From Sphingobacteriia bacterium (GTDB lineage: Bacteria; Bacteroidota; Bacteroidia; UBA7662), in assembly GCA_009926245.1 (NCBI GenBank), contig RFPG01000011.1, positions 1 through 13,413 on the forward strand: DNA of 13,413 nucleotides, read 5' to 3'. Below are positions 1 to 7,506 of the stretch, one piece after another. Below the pieces are notes generated by a model. The model had not been told where the DNA came from, made no database searches, and worked only from the letters and a program-made list of their open reading frames with translations. The first letter of the stretch is position 1, and each line of letters begins with the position of its first letter. The position numbers and the translations under genes were made by a program.

Positions 1-105
1 GACTGGAGGATTTCCGACAAAATTCCGGGTTCCAAAAGTCAACTGCGACGCAGGAAAGCTCACATTGAGGGCCAGCATCGTATCGGTCAATTCAAACGCG
101 TATAG
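1..105 (-). other. Frameshifted continuation of the secreted protein, open to the window edge
   Basis: On the minus strand, just past the point where the 87-1202 frame runs into TGA, the neighbouring frame reads YAFELTDTMLALNVSF and has no stop from about position 150 to position 1. Joining it after the TTY of the main frame needs one extra base. The joined TTYYAF lines up with TTPYWAM at the same place in the paralogue encoded at 1270-3189. This makes it the likely remainder of the gene, which would continue beyond the window and probably carry the T9SS sorting domain. Sequencing error and true mutation cannot be told apart here. Confidence 0.5.
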
Positions 106-1202
106 GTTGTCGAGATGCTCAAGAGCGTATCCGTGAATGGATCCAACGACGGAAGGATAGCTGATGTGCCAGTGAAAAGAGGTGTTCCTGGGGCGGTTGT
201 ATCGATTACTGAAACCTGAAGTCGAATATTGTTACGAACGGTTGATCCGATGTTCGCAACCCTTGCCTGAAACGTCAGCGGGGTTTTGTTCGCATCGGGT
301 ACCATTCCGTACTCAATACCACGACCTGCAGCGGTATCCGGCAAGAATGCAGTGCCGGTAATCGCCATATCAACGCGGGGTGCTTGCTCGATGGCGATAT
401 CGTCCACCATCCAGAAATAATAATCGCCATTGAAGAGGAACGCAATTTTGACACTGTCCTGGCCTCCGATGTAAGGCGATACATTAATCCGCGTCATCAA
501 ACTACTCGAAGTGGATGAATTCACCGCAATGTTGCTGTTGAGGGCCAGGGTATCGGACCAGGTCAAGCCATTGTCAATCGAGAACAAAAGGTAGGTAGCG
601 GCGGCACTTTGGGCGCCTCCAGGACCACCAAAGCGGCGGTAATACTGATAGAACGAAAGGTTCACGAAATCGTGAGAACTCAAATCAACGGAAGGGCTGA
701 TCAGCATCCCACGATGGGGCGATCCCAAAACGCCGGTACCGGTCGGCGTACCGTTGTTATCCAACCAATCCGAATCAAAAATCATAAAACCGTTGGTGCG
801 GGTTGGAGACTGAATGGCAGTGGTACCGGCGGCATAAGCGCCCCGGGATCCAGTCCCGCTAGCGGGTAGCGTCGACGTACCCCTGTATTCCCAAACCCCG
901 TTGGTATCGGGAGTATTGCCCGTATTGATTCCACGAAAACCATAATTCAACCAACCACGGGTGCTGGGGTTGGATCCACCAAAATTCTCGGACCAAATGT
1001 TGATTGCCTCGGTTTGAAAGGAGGGATCTGGGTTAACAACCGTCGAAGAAGAAGACGTGGAGGATTCTCCGAGGCCACTCTCTGCCGACTGCCGCAAGGA
1101 TGGTGGAGGGGTTGAGCTAAGGCGTGATTGGGTCCAGCCGGTAGCCGGAGCTACCAGCATCATCGTCCCGAGAAGGTAGGAGCTGAGGTTTTTCATGTGC
1201 AT
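87..1202 (-). CDS. Secreted adhesin-like protein, paralogue of the next gene, C-terminus probably lost to a frameshift
   Basis: The 371-residue product starts with a signal peptide (basic start, then a hydrophobic stretch ending near ATGWTQ, about residues 3-25). The second Met (start at 1196, giving MKNLSS) is an equally good start. A Ser/Thr-rich linker follows. Residues about 65-275 form a jellyroll-type domain of the MAM/'choice-of-anchor J' kind, with the pattern LSFYQYYRRF and a closing FWMVDDIAIE. A CARDB/Ig-like segment then begins (residues about 278-365). The downstream-facing paralogue at 1270-3189 has the same order (LSFRHYFRRF, WFWALDDVEI, then a similar Ig-like segment). This protein stops inside that segment and lacks the T9SS tail. 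The other reading frame stays open to the window edge, so a one-base frameshift near position 100 is likely. It is probably co-transcribed with the upstream paralogue (67-base gap). The exact function is unknown; it is probably exported and surface-bound or released. Confidence 0.8.
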   Translation of the reverse strand: MHMKNLSSYLLGTMMLVAPATGWTQSRLSSTPPPSLRQSAESGLGESSTSSSSTVVNPDPSFQTEAINIWSENFGGSNPSTRGWLNYGFRGINTGNTPDTNGVWEYRGTSTLPASGTGSRGAYAAGTTAIQSPTRTNGFMIFDSDWLDNNGTPTGTGVLGSPHRGMLISPSVDLSSHDFVNLSFYQYYRRFGGPGGAQSAAATYLLFSIDNGLTWSDTLALNSNIAVNSSTSSSLMTRINVSPYIGGQDSVKIAFLFNGDYYFWMVDDIAIEQAPRVDMAITGTAFLPDTAAGRGIEYGMVPDANKTPLTFQARVANIGSTVRNNIRLQVSVIDTTAPGTPLFTGTSAILPSLDPFTDTLLSISTTYTRLN

Positions 1203-1236
1203 TGGGATTACAGAAACTTGGAATTTAGATTGAAAA

Positions 1237-1264
1237 AATAAATCGAGCGGAATAAATCGAGCGG
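1237..1264. repeat. Perfect 14-bp tandem duplication between the two secreted-protein genes
   Basis: The unit aataaatcgagcgg occurs twice in direct succession (1237-1250 and 1251-1264) and is followed by a further partial aata. It lies in the 67-base gap after the stop of the upstream paralogue and before the start of the downstream one, as read on the minus strand. It probably arose by slippage. No function is evident, though it changes the spacing in front of the downstream start codon. Confidence 0.85.
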
Positions 1265-1269
1265 AATAA

Positions 1270-3189
1270 TTAACGAGAGGCCTTCACCATGAGACGCGAA
1301 CCCATCAGGCGTTGACCTGCCCGGATTTCGACCCGGTAAACACCCTCTGGAAGGTGACTCAATTGGGAGCGGTAAACAACCTCACCTGCCTCCGATGCGA
1401 TGGATGGACCTTGGTCAACACAACGTCCCTGAAGGTCGTAACACAGCGACTGCAAAACGGCCGGCTGTTCCAAACGGAGATTCCACTGGAATTCTTCCCG
1501 GAAAGGATTGGGGTAGGCCTGGGCTGCTGCACCTGTTGTTGCGATTTCCCTCACCGAGGTGGTGCTGGAAAAAAGAGCGGCTACCCCCACGGCGATCCCG
1601 TTGGAGTACCAACTACCATCCGTTGGCAGATAAACCATGGAGGCATACCATGGCATAAACGCTTCGTTGCTGAGATCATCCGGAATTCGAATATGATTGG
1701 CCCCGGAATTGGAAAACAATTGGGCCGCTGCATAATAAGGACCTGCTGGTAATATTCTTTCTTGGGGCACACCGGCCAAGACCGTCGGAATGGCAATATC
1801 CATATAGCCACGAGCAACATCCGCAGCGGTCACCGTGATCAAATCCGATTCAACGAGAACAGGAAATTCAATCGCTGGGGATCCGGCAATTCCATCTGTA
1901 TCCCGCATGCTCACCGCAATAAGTCCACCAGGGACCGTGGTTGAACGCAGATAAACACGGATACCAGTCACCGTATCCTGAGCACTCAGGTTGATAAGAG
2001 ATGTTACAATAACACCATCTTCTTCGCCAGTGAAACTGGAGGTGCCCAGGGTACCCAACGATGTAGACGCAGGGTAAAAGGGAGAAATTCGATCCTCCGT
2101 AATCAATAACATGGTGGTATCGATGTTGTTCGATGGGGATCCGTCGGTTGAATCCGAAAGAGCTTCGATTCGAAGGGTGTAGGTGCCAACCGGCCTGCCG
2201 CTCATGGCCCAATAAGGCGTGGTCTCCAGGGTATCGCGGGCATTGGAGGACATCCCAACAACGGCCGGTGAATTGGTATTATACAAAGGAGTAGCCCCCT
2301 GAAAAGCCCGCGCATTAACCCGAACATTGGGTTGGGTGTTCACCCCAAAATTGTGAATGGCTCCTGAAAAAATCAAAGAGTCCTGCAATTGCGATCTGGA
2401 CATCTGGGCATTAAAACAAAGTCCTACTTTGGGAGTGATATCCCAATCTTCCAAAACCAAATCGTTGGGGGGCAAGTTGGAAATTTCAACATCATCCAAA
2501 GCCCAGAACCAATCCCAAGCGCCCACATAACGAAAGCGGACCCAAATTTGGGGTTGATTGGCAGCGACCGAGGAGATATTAAGTCTTGTAAGGGTTGAGT
2601 TGTTGATGGTGGTATTGCGTGGAATCTGGGTGGACGAGCTATAAAACGGAACCCACGACAGGGAATCGTTGCTAACCTCCACCACATGATCTTCGGCAAA
2701 GCGCCGGAAATAATGCCGGAAACTCAACTGAACCCCGCTTTGGCCCACCAAACTGGCTCCGACTTTGAGAATCAGATAATCATCCTGGGTATCGGCCGGG
2801 AAAGAGTCCGAATTGATCAAGGCAAAGGAGCCCCCCGATGTGGAATTAAAGTTTGGACCAAAATTCTGGGAAGTCAAGTTGGGCTCAAGCGCCGAAACTA
2901 CCTTCCAACGAGCGCCTCCGTTGGCATCATCCAGAATACTCAATCCGGTGGAACCACTAAAATCAAAGGTCCAAAGGGCCGTGGTGCTTTCGGTCCCCAT
3001 CCCAGCAGAAGGGCGGCTGGCGGGCTGACTCATCTCTTCATTGGCCTGTTTTCCAGGATAGGACCGAGGGGTTTCCAGTCGCTGATTTTGGGCTTGGGCC
3101 GATGACAAACCAAGGGCCGCAACGAGGGCCACGGCAAAGGCGGTGGGAAGGAGGAGGTTTGTGGGCATATAAATTCTTTGAATCTGCAT
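1270..3189 (-). CDS. Secreted protein with jellyroll domain and type A T9SS C-terminal sorting domain
   Basis: The 639-residue product is predicted to cross the inner membrane by Sec and the outer membrane by the type IX secretion system, then be anchored or released at the surface. A signal peptide covers about residues 8-34 (hydrophobic core AFAVALVAALGLSSAQA). Residues about 70-240 are a MAM/'choice-of-anchor J'-like jellyroll ending in WFWALDDVEI. Residues about 245-365 look like a CARDB/Ig-type segment with a GTYTLRIEAL strand, and a longer unassigned beta-rich region follows. The last 80 residues match a type A T9SS sorting domain: AYPNPF, then YDLQGR, then LPEGVYRVEI, then a basic SRLMVKASR end. 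I kept the first ATG because it supplies Arg5 for the signal peptide; a start at 3168 is possible. An exact -7 box lies 20 bases upstream. The binding target is unknown, and no catalytic motif was seen. Confidence 0.88.
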   Translation of the reverse strand: MQIQRIYMPTNLLLPTAFAVALVAALGLSSAQAQNQRLETPRSYPGKQANEEMSQPASRPSAGMGTESTTALWTFDFSGSTGLSILDDANGGARWKVVSALEPNLTSQNFGPNFNSTSGGSFALINSDSFPADTQDDYLILKVGASLVGQSGVQLSFRHYFRRFAEDHVVEVSNDSLSWVPFYSSSTQIPRNTTINNSTLTRLNISSVAANQPQIWVRFRYVGAWDWFWALDDVEISNLPPNDLVLEDWDITPKVGLCFNAQMSRSQLQDSLIFSGAIHNFGVNTQPNVRVNARAFQGATPLYNTNSPAVVGMSSNARDTLETTPYWAMSGRPVGTYTLRIEALSDSTDGSPSNNIDTTMLLITEDRISPFYPASTSLGTLGTSSFTGEEDGVIVTSLINLSAQDTVTGIRVYLRSTTVPGGLIAVSMRDTDGIAGSPAIEFPVLVESDLITVTAADVARGYMDIAIPTVLAGVPQERILPAGPYYAAAQLFSNSGANHIRIPDDLSNEAFMPWYASMVYLPTDGSWYSNGIAVGVAALFSSTTSVREIATTGAAAQAYPNPFREEFQWNLRLEQPAVLQSLCYDLQGRCVDQGPSIASEAGEVVYRSQLSHLPEGVYRVEIRAGQRLMGSRLMVKASR

Positions 3190-3209
3190 TCTTTAATGAA
3201 TGAGACTAT

Positions 3210-3217
3210 CAAAGTTA
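3210..3217 (-). promoter_or_regulatory. Bacteroidota-type -7 promoter box for the secreted-protein pair
   Basis: On the minus strand the sequence is TAACTTTG, an exact fit to the Bacteroidota TAnnTTTG consensus, ending 20 bases before the ATG at 3189. Only a weak T-rich match to the -33 element is present about 15 bases further upstream. It lies in the 65-base gap downstream of gcvP, so the secreted-protein pair can be transcribed independently of gcvP. I saw no convincing gcvP terminator hairpin in this gap. Confidence 0.5.
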
Positions 3218-3254
3218 CGCACCAAATGCCCTAAAAACGGCCTCTTGACCCTTT

Positions 3255-6131
3255 TCAGACCACGTAGCTCTCCATAGGGGGACAGGCACATACCAAGTTC
3301 CGATCCCCGTAGGTATTGTCCACCCGGGCCACCGATGGCCAGAACTTGTTTTGTTCGGACCAAGGGGCCGGATAAACCGCTTCCTGACGACTGTAGGGCC
3401 TATTCCAGGTCTCTGCAACCAAAACGCGGGCCGTGTGTGGGGCGTTCTTGAGCGGGTTGTCACCGCGGTCCATGGCTCCGTTCTCGATGGCTGCGATTTC
3501 GCGACGAATCGCCAACATGGCCTCGCAAAATCGATCCAGTTCTTCCAGGCTCTCGGACTCGGTCGGTTCCACCATCATCGTCCCGGCCACCGGGAAAGAA
3601 ACGGTGGGGGCATGAAAACCATAATCCATCAAACGCTTGGCGATATCCTCCACCTCCACCCCAGCGCTGGTTTTGAAAGGACGCATGTCCAAAATCATCT
3701 CGTGGGCGCAACGGTTGTTGGCATTGGTGTACAAAACCCCGTAAGACCCTTCCAATCGGTTTTTGATGTAATTGGCGTTCAAAATGGCGTAACGGGTGGC
3801 CTCTGTCAAACCCAGAGCCCCCATCATTCGAATGTAGGCATAGGATATCAAAAGAATGCTGGCACTCCCGTAGGGTGCCGCCGAAACAGGGCCGATGCCC
3901 TCCGGTCCGCCGCAAGACACGACCGGATGACTGGGCAAGTAAGGAGCCAGCTGAGACGCAACCCCGATCGGACCCATGCCGGGACCACCGCCACCGTGGG
4001 GTATGCAAAACGTTTTGTGGAGATTCAAGTGACAAACATCTGCACCAATTAAAGCGGGGGATGTCAAGCCAACCTGGGCGTTCATGTTGGCCCCGTCCAT
4101 GTAAACCTGGCCGCCATTTTCGTGAACAATGTTACATATTTCCCGAATTTGGTCCTCAAAAACACCGTGGGTGCTGGGATAAGTGACCATTAGGCAGGAA
4201 AGCGCATGGCTGTGAAGGAGAGCTTTTTCGCGGAGGTCATCAACGTCCACATTGCCCTGCGCATCGCAGGCCACAACCACCACTTGCATGCCGGCCATGA
4301 CCGCCGATGCGGGATTGGTTCCGTGAGCCGAAGAGGGGATCAGGGCAATGTTACGATGCATATCACCACGCGCCCTGTGGTAAGCCCGAATGACCATGAG
4401 ACCGGTGTATTCACCCTGTGCACCTGAATTGGGCTGAAGGCTGACATCGGCAAAGCCCGTTACCTCCCGTAGATAGTTTCGGAGTTCCGCAAAAATCTGT
4501 TGATAACCAGCAGCTTGATTGATGGGCGCCAGGGGATGAATGTTTGCAAAGGATGACCAGGTGATGGGCATCATTTCGGCGGAAGCATTCAGCTTCATAG
4601 TGCAGGAGCCCAACGGTATCATGGAGTGGCAAAGGGATAAATCTTTGCTTTCCAATCTTTTGATATAACGCAATATTTCGTGCTCGCTATGGTATCGATT
4701 AAAAACCGGATGCTGCAGAATGGCATCGGTACGCAAAGGAAGCGCCTCCGGCCCCAACTGACGATCTATTTCCATAACATCCACCTGCAGTCCGTTGGTA
4801 ATGGCTCCAAAAACAGAAATAACCTGCGCCAAATCTTGCAAAGACGTCGTTTCATCCACCGAAATCCCAACCTGCCCCTTGACCAAGAAATTGAAGTTGA
4901 TTTCTTTGGATTCAGCAATCACCCGAATTTTCTCCAGTGATTCATCGTCCATCAAACATACCAAGGTATCAAAATAAAGGTCGTTCACCTGGTTAAAGCC
5001 CAGTGCCCTCAGCGCGGCATCCAGAACCCTGGCCCGGCGATGAATTCGATTCGCAAGAGCCTTGAGACCGTCTGGACCATGGTAAACAGCGTACATGGAA
5101 GCCATAATAGCCAACAAAACCTGGGCCGTGCAAATGTTCGAAGTCGCTTTTTCGCGGCGAATGTGTTGCTCCCGCGTTTGGAGGGCCATCCGGTAGGCTG
5201 TTTTGCCTTCGGCATCCACACTTACCCCGATGAGTCGGCCTGGTAGATGTCTTTTATAGGTGTCACGCGTCGCAAAAAACGCGGCATGCGGTCCACCGTA
5301 GCCCATGGGTACCCCAAAGCGTTGGGCCGACCCCACCACCACATCCGCACCCCAACTACCGGGCGATGGTAACAAAACCAACGCCATCAAATCGGCCACC
5401 ACCGCCGTGGCCACGCCGGCCTCTTGGGCCATTTTGCAAAACGGTGCATAATCCTTGACCCTTCCATAGCCATCGGGGTATTGAAACATGCAGGCAAAAT
5501 AGCCATCGTTGCAATCCATTTCCTCAATTCTTCCCGTAACAACCTCTATTCCAAGTGGTTCAGCACGAGTTTCTAAAACAGCTCTGGTCTGCGGAAAACA
5601 TTTGTGGGAAACAAAAATTTTGCGATGATCCGTTTTCTTCCGATTCGCAAACAACATGAGCATGGCCTCTGCGGCTGCGGTGGATTCATCCAACAGGGAT
5701 GCGTTGGCAATTTCCATCCCGGTGAGATCACAAACCATGGTTTGAAAATTCAGGAGGGCCTCCAACCGACCTTGGGCAATCTCGGCCTGGTAAGGCGTGT
5801 ATTGGGTGTACCAACCCGGGTTCTCCAAGATATTTCGAAGAATGACCCCCGGCGTCAAAGTTCCATAATAGCCGGATCCGATATAGCTCCGAAAGACTTT
5901 GTTCTTGTCACCGATCCGACCCAGCTCGGTCAGCATTTCCTGCTCGGTCATGGGGGCCGGGAGATTCATGGGCCCATGGCTACGAATGCTGGCAGGGACC
6001 GTTTCTGCCACCAGGCTTTCCAAATCGGTTGCTCCAACCGTTTGAAGCATGCGTTTCAAAGCCTTTGGGTGGATGCCGATATGCCGGCGTACAAAGGCGT
6101 CTTCGGGGGTCGTATGAAAGGATGTGGACAT
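3255..6131 (-). CDS. gcvP: Glycine dehydrogenase (decarboxylating), P-protein of the glycine cleavage system
   Basis: This is the PLP-dependent P-protein, which decarboxylates glycine and passes the aminomethyl group to lipoylated GcvH. At 958 residues it is the single-chain form (fused A and B halves) and has the normal length. The N-terminus reads FVRRHIGI, typical of the family. The N-terminal half carries [10 protein letters not shown] and [19 protein letters not shown]. The C-terminal half carries [13 protein letters not shown] and the cofactor site [18 protein letters not shown], with the PLP lysine at residue 706. The protein ends in MESYVV. I chose the start giving [13 protein letters not shown] because the family begins there and because an exact -7 box lies 6 bases upstream; the frame stays open a further 54 codons across the adk start, without family similarity. 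gcvT and gcvH are not in this window. It is divergent from adk. Confidence 0.97.
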   Translation of the reverse strand: MSTSFHTTPEDAFVRRHIGIHPKALKRMLQTVGATDLESLVAETVPASIRSHGPMNLPAPMTEQEMLTELGRIGDKNKVFRSYIGSGYYGTLTPGVILRNILENPGWYTQYTPYQAEIAQGRLEALLNFQTMVCDLTGMEIANASLLDESTAAAEAMLMLFANRKKTDHRKIFVSHKCFPQTRAVLETRAEPLGIEVVTGRIEEMDCNDGYFACMFQYPDGYGRVKDYAPFCKMAQEAGVATAVVADLMALVLLPSPGSWGADVVVGSAQRFGVPMGYGGPHAAFFATRDTYKRHLPGRLIGVSVDAEGKTAYRMALQTREQHIRREKATSNICTAQVLLAIMASMYAVYHGPDGLKALANRIHRRARVLDAALRALGFNQVNDLYFDTLVCLMDDESLEKIRVIAESKEINFNFLVKGQVGISVDETTSLQDLAQVISVFGAITNGLQVDVMEIDRQLGPEALPLRTDAILQHPVFNRYHSEHEILRYIKRLESKDLSLCHSMIPLGSCTMKLNASAEMMPITWSSFANIHPLAPINQAAGYQQIFAELRNYLREVTGFADVSLQPNSGAQGEYTGLMVIRAYHRARGDMHRNIALIPSSAHGTNPASAVMAGMQVVVVACDAQGNVDVDDLREKALLHSHALSCLMVTYPSTHGVFEDQIREICNIVHENGGQVYMDGANMNAQVGLTSPALIGADVCHLNLHKTFCIPHGGGGPGMGPIGVASQLAPYLPSHPVVSCGGPEGIGPVSAAPYGSASILLISYAYIRMMGALGLTEATRYAILNANYIKNRLEGSYGVLYTNANNRCAHEMILDMRPFKTSAGVEVEDIAKRLMDYGFHAPTVSFPVAGTMMVEPTESESLEELDRFCEAMLAIRREIAAIENGAMDRGDNPLKNAPHTARVLVAETWNRPYSRQEAVYPAPWSEQNKFWPSVARVDNTYGDRNLVCACPPMESYVV

Positions 6132-6137
6132 AGGCCG

Positions 6138-6145
6138 CAAAATTA
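6138..6145 (-). promoter_or_regulatory. -7 promoter box immediately before gcvP, suggesting a leaderless mRNA
   Basis: The minus strand reads TAATTTTG, an exact TAnnTTTG match, followed by only six bases and then the gcvP ATG. With the usual short distance from this box to the transcription start, the mRNA would begin at or next to the start codon. A GTTTC at 6161-6165, 15 bases further upstream, is at best a poor -33 element. Confidence 0.55.
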
Positions 6146-6191
6146 GGGAACAGAGCGAGGGAAACAGGCCCCGCCCCCCTCCCTTGTTTCG

Positions 6192-6199
6192 TACTTTTG
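6192..6199 (+). promoter_or_regulatory. -7 promoter box immediately before adk-obg
   Basis: TACTTTTG fits TAnnTTTG exactly and ends four bases before the first of three consecutive ATG codons (6204, 6207, 6210). A transcript starting a few bases downstream would begin around these ATGs. No -33 TTTG is visible at normal spacing; instead the region 6169-6183 is a C-rich tract. With the gcvP box on the other strand it forms a divergent promoter pair in 72 bases. Confidence 0.5.
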
Positions 6200-6203
6200 G
6201 GCC

Positions 6204-6485
6204 ATGATGATGAATATTGTCCTCTTTGGCCCCCCCGGAGCCGGCAAGGGCACCCAATCCCAAAACTTGATCCGGGATTTGGGGCTCGTTCACCTTTCGA
6301 CCGGGGACTTGCTCCGTGCTCAGATCGCCGCCGGAACCCCCCTAGGGCTGGAAGCCCAGGGCCTGATGAACGCCGGCTTGTTGGTACCCGATCACGTCGT
6401 GATTGGGATGATTCGGCATCGTTTGGAAGAAAGTCCCGATGCCGCCGGATTTATTTTCGATGGTTTCCCCAGCGTCGGCTGCTAA
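6204..6485 (+). pseudogene. adk: Truncated adenylate kinase, N-terminal half only
   Basis: Adenylate kinase interconverts ATP + AMP and 2 ADP and is normally about 190 residues. This 93-residue frame has a faultless N-terminal half: NIVLF followed by the P-loop GPPGAGKGT (residues 9-17), the AMP-site STGDLLR (residues 32-38), and the segment up to FIFDGFP (residues 83-89). The family continues GFPRT, but here the frame reads SVGC and stops. The catalytic Arg after DGFP, the LID domain and the whole C-terminal half are missing, and obg begins 16 bases later, so there is no room for them. The remaining codons show no decay, which points to a recent deletion or an assembly deletion. The third ATG (6210) is the family-like start. 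The protein cannot be a working Adk as written. The adk-obg order is common in Bacteroidota. Confidence 0.88.
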
Positions 6486-6501
6486 CCAGCCTTGATGCTC
6501 C

Positions 6502-7491
6502 ATGGCCGAAGGAAATTTCGTCGATTATGTCAAAATCTGTTGCCGATCCGGTAGCGGTGGCGCCGGCTCCGTGCATTTTCACAGAGACAAAGTCACGGCC
6601 AAAGGAGGTCCTGACGGGGGAGACGGTGGCCGTGGCGGTCATATCATCCTGCGGGGCAATGCCCAGTTGTGGACCCTCCTTCACCTCAAATACCGCAAGC
6701 ATGTCATGGCCGATGCCGGCGTCAATGGTTCCTCCGGGCTCAAAACAGGGGCGCAAGGCTCCGATGTGGTCTTGGAAGTGCCCTTGGGAACGGTGGCCAG
6801 GGATCCCGAGACCGGCGAAAAAATCCTGGAAATCACCAGCGATGGCCAAGAAGCCATCCTCCTGAATGGGGGACGCGGTGGGCAGGGCAATCATCACTTC
6901 AAAAGCGCTACGCGACAGTCGCCACGTTTTGCTCAACCCGGAGAACCCGGACAAGAGGAATGGCGCATCCTGGAACTCAAAATATTGGCCGATGTAGGAC
7001 TGGTTGGCTTCCCCAACGCCGGCAAAAGCACCCTCCTGGCCTCCGTCTCGGCTGCCAAACCCGAAATTGCCGATTACCCCTTCACCACCCTGGTTCCCAA
7101 CCTGGGCATTGTCCCTTACAGAGACTATCGATCCTTTGTGATGGCGGATATCCCCGGTCTGATCGAAGGAGCCCATGCCGGCAAGGGTCTAGGTCATCGT
7201 TTTTTGAGGCATATCGAACGCAATTCGGTTTTGCTTTTTGTTGTTCCGGCCGATGCAGACTCTATCCAAGAGCAATACCGGATTCTGGTTCACGAATTGG
7301 AGGCCTACAACCCAGAATTGCTAACCAAAAGAAGATTTTTGGCCATTAGCAAATCGGATTTGGCCGACGCCGAACTCCGTGAAGGACTGGCCAAAGAATT
7401 ACCGGAGGGAATACCTGCTTTGTTCATTTGCTCGGTCACCGGGGAAGGCATCCCGGAACTCAAAGATGAACTTTGGAAATTGTTACAATAA
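6502..7491 (+). CDS. obg: Obg-family GTPase
   Basis: This is a conserved GTPase that binds the large ribosomal subunit and acts in its assembly and in stress responses. Residues 1 to about 159 form the glycine-rich Obg fold ([35 protein letters not shown]). The G domain follows: G1 GFPNAGKS at residues 169-176, the G2 region YPFTTL, G3 [10 protein letters not shown] starting at residue 216, G4 SKSD at residues 283-286 (SKSD in place of NKxD), and G5 in CSVTGEGI. At 329 residues it lacks a C-terminal OCT domain, as is usual for this phylum. The ATG fits the family start ([12 protein letters not shown]). It follows the truncated adk by 16 bases and is probably transcribed from the adk promoter. 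Confidence 0.97.
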   Translation: MAEGNFVDYVKICCRSGSGGAGSVHFHRDKVTAKGGPDGGDGGRGGHIILRGNAQLWTLLHLKYRKHVMADAGVNGSSGLKTGAQGSDVVLEVPLGTVARDPETGEKILEITSDGQEAILLNGGRGGQGNHHFKSATRQSPRFAQPGEPGQEEWRILELKILADVGLVGFPNAGKSTLLASVSAAKPEIADYPFTTLVPNLGIVPYRDYRSFVMADIPGLIEGAHAGKGLGHRFLRHIERNSVLLFVVPADADSIQEQYRILVHELEAYNPELLTKRRFLAISKSDLADAELREGLAKELPEGIPALFICSVTGEGIPELKDELWKLLQ

Positions 7492-7493
7492 TC

Positions 7494-7501
7494 TAATTTT
7501 T
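7494..7501 (+). promoter_or_regulatory. Near-match -7 box just before kbl
   Basis: TAATTTTT differs from TAnnTTTG only in the last base and ends five bases before the kbl ATG, in the 15-base gap after obg. It may give kbl its own nearly leaderless transcript in addition to read-through from obg. With one mismatch and no -33 match, support is weak. Confidence 0.3.
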
Positions 7502-7506
7502 TCGTC

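Noticed and set aside
3166..3204. CATTC/GAATG inverted repeat around the secreted-protein start
   Set aside because: A five-base AT-rich stem is too weak to claim as a regulatory structure.
3351..4052. 233-codon plus-strand frame opposite gcvP (and a 180-codon one at 5604-6146)
   Set aside because: Both are shadows of the conserved gcvP frame, with no family likeness or promoter.
6132..6293. 54-codon N-terminal extension of gcvP, overlapping the adk start
   Set aside because: It has no family similarity, crosses both promoter boxes and the adk N-terminus, and the ATG at 6131 gives the normal GcvP N-terminus and length.
6471..6540. Possible rescue of adk by a frameshift into the next frame ([12 protein letters not shown])
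   Set aside because: Only a chance-level resemblance to the segment after DGFP is seen, and the rest of that frame is the Obg coding sequence, so the C-terminal half of Adk cannot be recovered.
6451..7176. 241-codon minus-strand frame opposite obg
   Set aside because: It is antisense to the strongly conserved Obg coding sequence, has no recognisable domain, and looks like a codon-bias shadow.
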